This document shows positions 1-5,509 of a stretch of DNA of 33,419 nucleotides, piece after piece; position 1 is the first letter of the stretch; each line of letters begins with the position of its first letter. Source of the stretch: Oscillospiraceae bacterium (lineage in GTDB: Bacteria; Bacillota; Clostridia; Oscillospirales; Acutalibacteraceae). A program made the position numbers and the translations under genes. The DNA is taken from NCBI GenBank assembly GCA_902787025.1, contig CADAER010000018.1, positions 1-33,419 on the forward strand, in the 5' to 3' direction. Under the pieces are notes generated by a model, which ran no database searches, was not told where the DNA came from, and saw nothing but the letters and a program-made list of their open reading frames with translations.

Positions 1-68
1 CTCCCTATTTCTTCACCTCAGCGCAATGCCTTCATCTGCCACCGGCAGCGGCATTCCGCTTCGCCCTT

Positions 69-377
69 CGGCAGAGGTCTCCACCGGAGACCCGCGCCCT
101 CAAGGGGAAGGCTTTGACCCTCTCCGTCGCCTTCGGCGACACCTCTCCCAAAGGGCGAGGCAAGTAAACTCCCTCCGTCGCCTGCGGCGACACCGTCTCG
201 CCTGCCGGCTCGGTCGGCGCTTCTGCCTTACGGCAGAGGTCTCCACCGGAGACCCGCGCCCCAAAGGGCGAGGCAAGTAAACTCCCTCCGTCACGGCTGA
301 CGCCGTGCCACCGTCTCGCCTGCCGGCTCGGTCGGCGCTTCTGCCTGCGGCAGAGGTCTCCACCGGAGACCCGCGCC
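69..377. repeat. Mosaic of GC-rich interspersed repeats
   Basis: Three block types recur here. A 30-base block starting cggcagaggtctccaccgga occurs at 69-98, 231-260 and 348-377. A 38-base block starting caccgtctcgcctgccggct occurs at 191-228 and 309-346. A 31-base block starting caaagggcgaggcaagtaaa occurs at 149-179 and 262-292. Between the blocks sit short, differing palindromes in equivalent positions (around 126-142, 176-193 and 288-311), suggesting interchangeable hairpin modules. Open frames across this area are arginine-rich, lack ribosome binding sites and run on both strands, so I treat it as non-coding. It resembles the REP/MITE-like intergenic repeats common in Clostridia genomes; that likeness is from memory, the repetition itself is visible. 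Confidence 0.85.
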
Positions 378-511
378 CCAAAGGAGGAGACTATGCGGGA
401 GGGGAGATTGAGGTGGATTTATAATCGGGTAAGGGCGGAGCCCTTCCGCAATTATTCATTATTCACTGTTCATTATTCATTTGTTAAGGCGGGTGGTGAA
501 GGGGAAAAAGG
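378..511. other. Intergenic stretch with small hairpin and AT-rich direct repeats
   Basis: No convincing gene. A perfect 6-bp inverted repeat (aagggc / gccctt, three-base loop) lies at 431-445, followed by an AT-rich run at 451-480 in which variants of attattcatt repeat. An open frame starting near 393 has a fair upstream AGGAGG-like sequence but encodes nothing recognisable and runs into the terminator on the other strand, so it is not called. Confidence 0.5.
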
Positions 512-540
512 AAAAAGCGGGCAGCCCTGGGGCTGTCCGC
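512..540 (-). terminator. Intrinsic terminator of the peptide operon
   Basis: On the minus strand a 10-bp GC-rich stem (540-531 paired with 526-517, one G-U pair, loop of four bases) is followed by five U residues (516-512) and further U-rich sequence. It lies 25 bases beyond the stop of the last peptide gene, so it marks the end of the radical SAM-peptide transcription unit. Confidence 0.85.
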
Positions 541-565
541 TGATGGGTTTGTATTCTGAGATTAA

Positions 566-730
566 TTATTTATAGGTTTTTCTGCTGAGCTGGAGTTTTT
601 CGGCTTTATTGCTGTTGGGGCAGCCGTAATAAAGTATAAAATCATCATAGGGATTGTCGATTTCGATTCCGAAGAATCCGCAGATTGATTCAAGCAGCGC
701 CCAGAAGCGTCTTCTCCATACCATAAGCAT
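566..730 (-). CDS. Putative RiPP precursor peptide F (YYGCP family, 54 aa)
   Basis: Last of six tandem peptide genes. The ATG at 730 has an AAGGAGG site eight bases upstream (745-739); an in-frame ATG at 724 is less well placed. The N-terminal 23 residues form an aromatic and basic amphipathic segment (residues 4-10 are VWRRRFW) with an extra Cys17. A DNPYDDF stretch leads into the shared block YYGCPNSNKA at residues 34-43, then EKLQ and a basic tail ending TYK. The conserved Cys is residue 37, exactly 17 from the end, as in all six paralogues. No signal peptide or GG cleavage site is obvious. Role as substrate of the upstream radical SAM enzyme is inferred from operon structure and the shared motif. 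An intrinsic terminator follows. Confidence 0.85.
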   Translation of the reverse strand: MLMVWRRRFWALLESICGFFGIEIDNPYDDFILYYGCPNSNKAEKLQLSRKTYK

Positions 731-749
731 AATGTTTTCCTCCTTCTTT

Positions 750-938
750 TTATCTTACGGCTTTTCTGCCGAGCTGAAGTTTTGCCGCTTTTTTGCTGTT
801 CGGGCAGCCGTAATAGCAGATGTATCTGCCCGGATCGAGGGGATCCGCGCCCGTGAAGTCTTCAATTCCGCCTATTTCCCTGTCGCGGCGGAAAAGACCG
901 ATGAACCAGTTCCATATTCCCGAGAAAAATGACCACAT
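750..938 (-). CDS. Putative RiPP precursor peptide E (YYGCP family, 62 aa)
   Basis: The ATG at 938 is preceded by AAGGAG at normal spacing. The N-terminus is strongly aromatic (WSFFSGIWNWFIGLF, residues 2-16) followed by RRDR, as expected for an amphipathic or membrane-associated helix. A linker with GADPLDPG leads to an extra Cys41 and then the shared block YYGCPNSKKA at 42-51, AKLQ, and a basic tail. It is the only copy ending in AVR rather than an aromatic-basic pair such as YR or YK. The conserved Cys is residue 45. The gap to peptide D is 42 bases, the longest in the array, but no promoter is evident in it. Function as a modification substrate is inferred. Confidence 0.85.
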   Translation of the reverse strand: MWSFFSGIWNWFIGLFRRDREIGGIEDFTGADPLDPGRYICYYGCPNSKKAAKLQLGRKAVR

Positions 939-980
939 AACAGTTTCTCCTTATCGCTTTTTCATTTTTATTTGTTCGTT

Positions 981-1139
981 TTATCTGTATGATTTTCTGC
1001 CGGTCTGAAGTTTAGCCGCCTTATTGCTGTTGGGGCAGCCGTAGTAATCCATAAACTCTCCGGGATCTCCGCCGCCGCCTTCGTCACGGTGAAAGAGATT
1101 TTTGAACCAGAGCGCTATCCGTCTGAAAAATGCGCGCAT
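981..1139 (-). CDS. Putative RiPP precursor peptide D (YYGCP family, 52 aa)
   Basis: A short gene found by reading between its neighbours. The ATG at 1139 has AAGGAG eight bases upstream (1153-1148). Residues 1-18 are aromatic and basic (starting MRAFFRRIALWF), then an acidic and Gly-rich hinge (DEGGGGDPGEF, 19-29), then the shared block YYGCPNSNKA at 32-41, AKLQ, and a basic tail ending SYR. The conserved Cys is residue 35. The 21-base gap to peptide C is almost identical to the gap between peptides B and C, which points to recent tandem duplication. Function is inferred from the array. Confidence 0.85.
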   Translation of the reverse strand: MRAFFRRIALWFKNLFHRDEGGGGDPGEFMDYYGCPNSNKAAKLQTGRKSYR

Positions 1140-1160
1140 AAAGAACACTCCTTCCGTGTT

Positions 1161-1406
1161 TTATCTGTAAAGATTTCTTTTCGTCTGAAGTTTTGCCGCC
1201 TTCTTGCTGTTGGGGCAGCCGTAGAAGGTCGCGAAGGGATCGCCGCCTTTGCGGTTGCTGAGTTTTTCGACGGTTTCCGGACTGAGTCCGTTTCCGCCGG
1301 GAGTGTTTTCCGCGGCGGGTTTTCCGGCGGGTTCCGCCGCCGGCTTGTCTTTACGGCGCGGCGCGTTTCCTGCCCGTGATTTTATCCGTTTTAAAAAATC
1401 GCCCAC
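1161..1406 (-). CDS. Putative RiPP precursor peptide C (long variant, 81 aa)
   Basis: The best start is GTG at 1406, with AAGGAG eight bases upstream (1420-1415); no better in-frame start exists between it and peptide B. This is the outlier of the array. Its N-terminus lacks the aromatic helix of the others and is basic, followed by a Lys/Pro/Ala-rich low-complexity stretch (residues 16-34) and a Gly/Ser-rich hinge with GGDPF (54-58). The shared block is FYGCPNSKKA at 61-70 (Phe replaces the first Tyr), then AKLQ and a basic tail ending NLYR. The conserved Cys is residue 64, again 17 from the end. Its tail is nearly identical to that of peptide B. Confidence 0.82.
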   Translation of the reverse strand: MGDFLKRIKSRAGNAPRRKDKPAAEPAGKPAAENTPGGNGLSPETVEKLSNRKGGDPFATFYGCPNSKKAAKLQTKRNLYR

Positions 1407-1427
1407 GGCGGTTACTCCTTCCGCGTT

Positions 1428-1586
1428 TTATCTGTAAAGATTTCTTTTTGTATGAAGTTTCCTTGCCGATTTGCTGTCGGGACAGCCGTAATAAATCTGA
1501 ATAAATGCTTCAAAGGGATTTTCGCCTTTGAACAAACGGTCAAAGAAATCGCGGGTTATCCACCATATTCTGTGCCACACATCCAT
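1428..1586 (-). CDS. Putative RiPP precursor peptide B (YYGCP family, 52 aa)
   Basis: ATG at 1586 with a GAGG site upstream (around 1594-1597). A longer frame reading back into peptide A has no ribosome binding site of its own. Residues 1-19 are aromatic (MDVWHRIWWITRDFFDRLF), then GENPFEAF, then the shared block YYGCPDSKSA at 32-41, RKLH and a basic tail ending NLYR. Differences from consensus are Asp for Asn37, Ser for Lys40 and His for Gln. The conserved Cys is residue 35. The gap to peptide A is 14 bases, so the two are presumably co-transcribed and possibly translationally coupled. Confidence 0.85.
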   Translation of the reverse strand: MDVWHRIWWITRDFFDRLFKGENPFEAFIQIYYGCPDSKSARKLHTKRNLYR

Positions 1587-1600
1587 AATAAAACCTCGTT

Positions 1601-1753
1601 TTATCTGTATAATTTCTGCTTCATCTGCAGTTTTTCGGCTTTCTTGCTGTTGGGGCAACCGTAATACATAATGGGCGGGAATAATTTCCAGAGAAAATCG
1701 ATAAAGAAACGCGCGACGGGGTTGTCAACAAAGAGCCAGTAAATGAAATCCAT
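1601..1753 (-). CDS. Putative RiPP precursor peptide A (YYGCP family, 50 aa)
   Basis: First peptide after the modifying enzyme. An ATG at 1759 overlaps the enzyme's stop codon but sits only one base from the GGAGG at 1765-1761, so the ATG at 1753, seven bases from that site, is preferred. The N-terminus is hydrophobic (MDFIYWLFVDNPVARFFIDF), followed by LWKLFPP, then YYGCPNSKKA at 30-39, EKLQ and a basic tail ending KLYR. The conserved Cys is residue 33. The direct junction with the radical SAM gene is the strongest evidence that the peptides are its substrates; the reaction itself is unknown. Confidence 0.87.
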   Translation of the reverse strand: MDFIYWLFVDNPVARFFIDFLWKLFPPIMYYGCPNSKKAEKLQMKQKLYR

Positions 1754-1755
1754 AA

Positions 1756-3354
1756 TCATACCTCCGGTATTATCAGTTTCGCCTGTTTTATTTCTTCGCC
1801 GTAGTAGGCGCCTATGGTGCCGTCGGCGGGGTTTACGAGCACGCCCGTGTAGGAGCCGTATTTTTTGAGCATCCTGCCGTGAATACGGTCGTCGCCCGTG
1901 CTGTACTGAAGTTCGCTCTGCGTGGGGTGGCTGTGGATGAAGCCCAAAAACCTCATCGGCTTTTTGTTGTCGCACTCGCTGCCGCAGAGACCTTTATCGG
2001 AACTATTATAATAGTTTTTGTTTATTATTGCAAGTTCGCTTTCGACGGTTTTGAGAATTTTGCCGCTGAAAATCGCGTTATCCTCGGCGCGGTAAGCGCC
2101 GTCGCAGGGGATGACATAGCGGACCACGCCCGTGCTGCCGTTTTCGAAACCGATAAGCGCCATCTGCTGCTCGAACATCGAGAGCGGATTTTTTTCGCCC
2201 ATATGGAAATACTGTTTTATCGAGCGGTAGGCGTCGGGCTCGATTATCAGTTCGTAGGCGTTTTCGTCATCGCCCGAAATCTCATAGAATTCTGTGTCGG
2301 GGAAGCGCGCGAAGAGGTCGTTTTTATAAACATCCGCGGGGGGATTTTCGAGGCTGTCGCGGTAGCAGAAGAGAGGCTCGCCCGAGTCGAAATCCATTGT
2401 GTGAACGGAATCGCCCTTGCATTTTTCCTTGTATTCACAGTCCTTGCACTTTTCGGGAAGGGGTCTGTTCCTGAAATATTTAAAACCGTTCCTCCACACT
2501 TCGCTCAGGCTGTCTTTGAGGATGTTGCCCTGAATAAACTCGGGTCTGTGCGGGACGTTCGGGCAGACGAAAATGTCGCCGTTTACGAGGATGGAGGCTC
2601 CGTAAATGCCCGTGAAGCACAGAAAGCGTCTGTGGTCAAGCAGGTTGTTCAGAAAATGCGGGCAGCCCCAGATGATTTTTGTGTTGCGCGGGTTCGAGTT
2701 TATCTTGTTGGCAAGCCCCGTGAGGTAGAGAATCTCCTCGCGGTTGAGAAGGAGGTTCATATTGTCGAGCGCTCTGCCGATGGGGTCCATAAAGCTTACT
2801 CTTATTGAGTCAAGCCCTATGGGGTTGAGGATTTTGTAAAGCTCCTCGAACTCGTAAACATTGCGCTTGTTAGCGGTGAAGGTGACTTGCAGGTGGTCGA
2901 GGAAAGCCGCCGCTTTGAGTTTTTTGAGCGCTTCGATTATCTTGTCGTAGCTGCCCGGCAGGTGGCGCAGGGAATCGTGCGTTTCTTTAAGGCCGTCAAG
3001 GCTTACGGTGATGGTTTTCATACCGCTCGCTTTCATCTGCTCTATGACTTTATCCGTGATTAGAGAGCCGTTTGAGACCATGCCCCAGTCAAAGCCCATC
3101 GCGGTGATTTCGGTCATAATTTCGAACAGGTCCTTGCGAAGGAGAGGCTCGCCGCCCGAAATGTTTATCATCGTGTAGGTGCCGATGTTTTCTTTCAGGT
3201 CGCGCATAGCCGATAAAATCTGCTCTTTTGTGAGGATTTCCTCGCTGTTTATGTCGCAGCGGCTGCCGCACTGGTCGCAGGCGGCGTTGCACTTTTTTGT
3301 TATTTCAATGAGAAGGGTGTAAAGCGGATATTTTTCTTTGATTTTTTCTTTCAT
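1756..3354 (-). CDS. Radical SAM/SPASM peptide maturase fused to a JAMM metalloprotease domain
   Basis: 532 aa. Residues 15-220 form a radical SAM domain: the CxxxCxxC cluster motif is C22, C26, C29, followed by GGEP at 67-70. A SPASM-type auxiliary cluster domain follows with C246, C264, C303, C306, C312 and C330, typical of enzymes that form thioether or carbon-carbon links in peptides. After residue 345 the protein gains a domain not normal for this family: an Mpr1/Pad1 (JAB/JAMM) zinc protease fold with the expected E395 (E-x6-G), H474-S-H476-P and, after a one-residue-longer spacer than usual, S485-x2-D488. So it may both modify and cleave peptides. The start ATG at 3354 has GGAG about eight bases upstream. 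Six peptide genes follow directly. No RiPP recognition domain is obvious at the N-terminus. Domain calls are confident; the substrate link is inference. Confidence 0.9.
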   Translation of the reverse strand: MKEKIKEKYPLYTLLIEITKKCNAACDQCGSRCDINSEEILTKEQILSAMRDLKENIGTYTMINISGGEPLLRKDLFEIMTEITAMGFDWGMVSNGSLITDKVIEQMKASGMKTITVSLDGLKETHDSLRHLPGSYDKIIEALKKLKAAAFLDHLQVTFTANKRNVYEFEELYKILNPIGLDSIRVSFMDPIGRALDNMNLLLNREEILYLTGLANKINSNPRNTKIIWGCPHFLNNLLDHRRFLCFTGIYGASILVNGDIFVCPNVPHRPEFIQGNILKDSLSEVWRNGFKYFRNRPLPEKCKDCEYKEKCKGDSVHTMDFDSGEPLFCYRDSLENPPADVYKNDLFARFPDTEFYEISGDDENAYELIIEPDAYRSIKQYFHMGEKNPLSMFEQQMALIGFENGSTGVVRYVIPCDGAYRAEDNAIFSGKILKTVESELAIINKNYYNSSDKGLCGSECDNKKPMRFLGFIHSHPTQSELQYSTGDDRIHGRMLKKYGSYTGVLVNPADGTIGAYYGEEIKQAKLIIPEV

Positions 3355-3386
3355 TGTTTCGCTCCGGTCGGGTGTTTTATTGAAAT

Positions 3387-3404
3387 ATAACGCGGGGATG
3401 TTAT
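3387..3404 (-). promoter_or_regulatory. Possible operator in the leader of the maturase operon
   Basis: In the 105-base gap upstream of the radical SAM gene there is an inverted repeat (ATAAC and GTTAT arms, eight-base spacer). One arm overlaps a TTATAT that could serve as a weak -10 for the operon. No good -35 could be assigned, so the promoter is tentative; readthrough from the GH16 gene upstream is the alternative. Confidence 0.3.
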
Positions 3405-3459
3405 GAGGGTTTTGCCGGAATGTGTCGGAAAAGTAAACAATCCCGCGGGGAGTCGCCGG

Positions 3460-4377
3460 TTAAAGAAGGTCTTTGTACTGATAGCATCTTATGTAATCGA
3501 CTTTAAACTCGGCGGGCCAGTTCTCGGCGGGGGTTTTGCTTATTTCGCCCGTGCCGTGGCGGTCGGAGTTCTGCACGCCGTTTTCGCCCGCGAACTCGCA
3601 GGAGAGAAGGAAATATTCGGGGTTTTGCGAGACGCCGCCGTCGGGAGTCAGCCTGCCTGTTTCTTTGCCGTTAATGTAGAAAATATATTCATCCTTGGTC
3701 CATTCGAGGCCGTAGGTGTTGTATTCGTTGTAGGGGTCGTTTTCGATGTAGCATTTGCCGACGGAATCGCCCTTGTGGTCTTCGCCGTAGCCGTCGTAGT
3801 GGATGCCCGATGAGATATAGTCCCCGCCCCACGCGTAATCCTTGTAATAGAAGGATTCGAAAACATCGACCTCGGTGCCGTCGGCGCCCGAGCCGTCAAC
3901 ATTGTAAACGCCGTCGTCGTTCATAAGCCAGAAGGCGCTCCACATTCCCGTCGCGGCGGGCAGGATGCAGCGGACCTCGAAGTAGCCGTAGGTCTGCTCG
4001 TATTTGTTGCGGCTGACGACCTTGCCCGTATACCAGCCGGGCTTGTAGGGCTTTATCCAGTCGTATTCGGTGTAGCGGTAGGGCAGAGCCTCATCCTTGT
4101 ATTCGGCTGAAATGACGAGACAGCCGTCCTCGACGCGCACCATATCCTCGTGCCAGTAGCCGCCCTTGCGCTCGGTTATCCACCAGGAGAAATCCCATTT
4201 TGTGCGGTCGAGGGTGTCGCCGTCGAACTCGTCGCTCCAGACAAGCTCGAATTTGCTCATATCCACCTCGCTGCCCTTTGTGTAGGGCTTGCCCGAAATC
4301 TGCCCCGCGAGGGAGTTGAAAAGGGCGCTCACGCTGAGGAAAAACGAGATTATCGCTTTGAATACAGGTCTGAACAT
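3460..4377 (-). CDS. Secreted GH16 family beta-glucanase (laminarinase/lichenase type)
   Basis: About 305 aa from the ATG at 4377, which has GAGGTGG upstream; a GTG at 4386 falls inside that site and is rejected. Residues 1-27 are a hydrophobic signal-like segment, so export is likely. The body is a complete GH16 beta-jelly roll: FELVWSDEFDG near the mature N-terminus, and the catalytic EVDVFE (pattern E-x-D-x-x-E, with nucleophile and acid/base glutamates) around residues 169-174. The C-terminal VDYIRCYQY is the usual closing strand. GH16 members cleave beta-1,3 or mixed beta-1,3-1,4 glucans; which one cannot be read from sequence alone. It is divergent from the metallophosphoesterase gene, with both promoters in a 150-base gap. 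Confidence 0.92.
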   Translation of the reverse strand: MFRPVFKAIISFFLSVSALFNSLAGQISGKPYTKGSEVDMSKFELVWSDEFDGDTLDRTKWDFSWWITERKGGYWHEDMVRVEDGCLVISAEYKDEALPYRYTEYDWIKPYKPGWYTGKVVSRNKYEQTYGYFEVRCILPAATGMWSAFWLMNDDGVYNVDGSGADGTEVDVFESFYYKDYAWGGDYISSGIHYDGYGEDHKGDSVGKCYIENDPYNEYNTYGLEWTKDEYIFYINGKETGRLTPDGGVSQNPEYFLLSCEFAGENGVQNSDRHGTGEISKTPAENWPAEFKVDYIRCYQYKDLL

Positions 4378-4422
4378 AACAGCCACCTCAAAAGATTTAT
4401 TTTCCCTGTTGCCTATAAAAAT

Positions 4423-4450
4423 ATAATATCACACTATTATAAAATTGCAA
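4423..4450 (-). promoter_or_regulatory. Promoter for the GH16 gene
   Basis: Minus-strand -35 TTGCAA (4450-4445) and -10 TATTAT (4428-4423) are separated by 16 bases and lie about 45 bases upstream of the start codon. The -35 lies inside the palindrome ATTGCAAT (4444-4451). Confidence 0.55.
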
Positions 4451-4470
4451 TAATATGTAAAGTGTTTTTG

Positions 4471-4499
4471 TTGCAATTATAATTCCCGGATAGTATAAT
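4471..4499 (+). promoter_or_regulatory. Promoter for the metallophosphoesterase gene
   Basis: -35 TTGCAA (4471-4476), 17-base spacer, perfect -10 TATAAT (4494-4499), then the start codon 31 bases downstream. The TTGCAAT at the -35 repeats the palindrome at the opposing GH16 promoter 26 bases away. Confidence 0.75.
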
Positions 4500-4529
4500 G
4501 AATTTATATCAGGACTGCGGAGGTGCGCC

Positions 4530-5498
4530 GTGTTTGTAAAATCGATTTTTCTGAAAATAACCGCGACGGTCATAACCCTTGTTATGCTTCTTTTCGCGGG
4601 TCAGGACAAGACGGAGGAGTATGACGTCAGGAGCCCGGAAGAATGCAGGCTCAACTTCACCGTGCTTTCGGACTGCCATATTGAGGGCAACAATCTGCCG
4701 AGATATCAGGTTTTCGCGCGCTCTCTGCGGAATGTCATTAAGAATAAAAGCGGGAATGACGCGGTCATCTTCCTCGGCGACAGCACGATGAACGGGCAGA
4801 ATATTGAAAACCTGCTCTTTCACGGCGCGGTTTCGATGCTTCTCGGAAAGGAAACGGTTCTGCCCGTAATGGGAAACCACGACATCGGCAACGGAAACGG
4901 GGATTACGGCACGCTTCAGAGGCGCTGGTACGACTACACGCAGGCGTTTTTCGGCAGAGAGCTTGAGCATCCGTATTATTACGAGGTTGTTGACGGCTAT
5001 TACTTCATTGTGCTGGGTACGGAGGCGCAGACGGTCAATGAGATGTATATGTCGGACGAGCAGTTCGACTGGCTTGACGGCGTGCTGGAGAAGGCGTCGG
5101 GCAGCGGGAAGCCCGTTTTCGTTTTCTCGCACCATCCCGCGGATTACGCGACGGACATGCAGGGCAACGAGACATCGCGCCTTACCGACACGCTTGCGCG
5201 GTACAACAGGGAGCACGACCTTGTAAGCTTCGTCGGTCATACGCATATGCTGCTCTATCTTTTCTGGTCGTTTCACGATTCAGACGGGTATCCCGAAATA
5301 TATCTGCCGCGCCTGACACAGTTAGCGGGCGACGACAACGAGATATATAAAGAAAGCGGCATAGGAATTGAAGTTGAAATATATGAAAACGAGGTTTATG
5401 TCAGGGGCAGGGATTTTTACAACGGCGAGTGGCGTTACGACACCGTTGACGAAAAGATGTGCGAAATGACATACGGTCTCAAAAACCCCGTCAGATAG
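4530..5498 (+). CDS. Membrane-anchored or secreted calcineurin-like metallophosphoesterase
   Basis: 322 aa, GTG start with GGAGG six bases upstream. Residues 4-24 are a hydrophobic anchor or signal segment, placing the enzyme outside the membrane. The dinuclear metal site is complete: D48-x-H50 in SDCH, D84 in GDS, N116-H117 in GNHD, H201 in SHHP, and H237-x-H239 in GHTH. The family hydrolyses phosphomono- or diesters; the substrate is unknown. The strong promoter just upstream and the 11-base gap to the next gene suggest it leads the plus-strand run of carbohydrate-active genes, perhaps taking phosphate from sugar or glycerol phosphate esters; that role is inference. Confidence 0.88.
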   Translation: MFVKSIFLKITATVITLVMLLFAGQDKTEEYDVRSPEECRLNFTVLSDCHIEGNNLPRYQVFARSLRNVIKNKSGNDAVIFLGDSTMNGQNIENLLFHGAVSMLLGKETVLPVMGNHDIGNGNGDYGTLQRRWYDYTQAFFGRELEHPYYYEVVDGYYFIVLGTEAQTVNEMYMSDEQFDWLDGVLEKASGSGKPVFVFSHHPADYATDMQGNETSRLTDTLARYNREHDLVSFVGHTHMLLYLFWSFHDSDGYPEIYLPRLTQLAGDDNEIYKESGIGIEVEIYENEVYVRGRDFYNGEWRYDTVDEKMCEMTYGLKNPVR

Positions 5499-5509
5499 AG
5501 GGAGGAAAA

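Larger units (their letters stand above)
566..1753 (-). repeat. Six-unit degenerate tandem gene repeat
   Basis: Units of roughly 150-270 bases share a conserved 3-prime portion of about 60 bases that encodes the C-terminal block and stop codon; the 5-prime portions diverge. The block begins near 645, 815, 1047, 1226, 1494 and 1663 on the plus-strand coordinate scale. Sequence around the B-C junction (about 1415-1460) and the C-D junction (about 1148-1193) is nearly identical, including the Shine-Dalgarno site, which supports expansion by unequal recombination. Confidence 0.8.

Noticed and set aside
26..381. Arginine-rich small open frames on both strands
   Set aside because: They translate the repeat mosaic, repeat internally and lack ribosome sites.
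566..1753. CRISPR-like array
   Set aside because: The repeats are coding, unevenly spaced and degenerate, with ribosome sites before each unit.
1601..1975. 124-codon form of peptide A
   Set aside because: The first 74 codons lie within the radical SAM-JAMM gene in another frame; the well-spaced ATG at 1753 gives the 50-residue peptide that matches its paralogues.
4378..4529. tRNA or riboswitch in the gap between GH16 and the phosphoesterase gene
   Set aside because: The gap is AT-rich and is explained by two divergent promoters; no cloverleaf or known aptamer was found.
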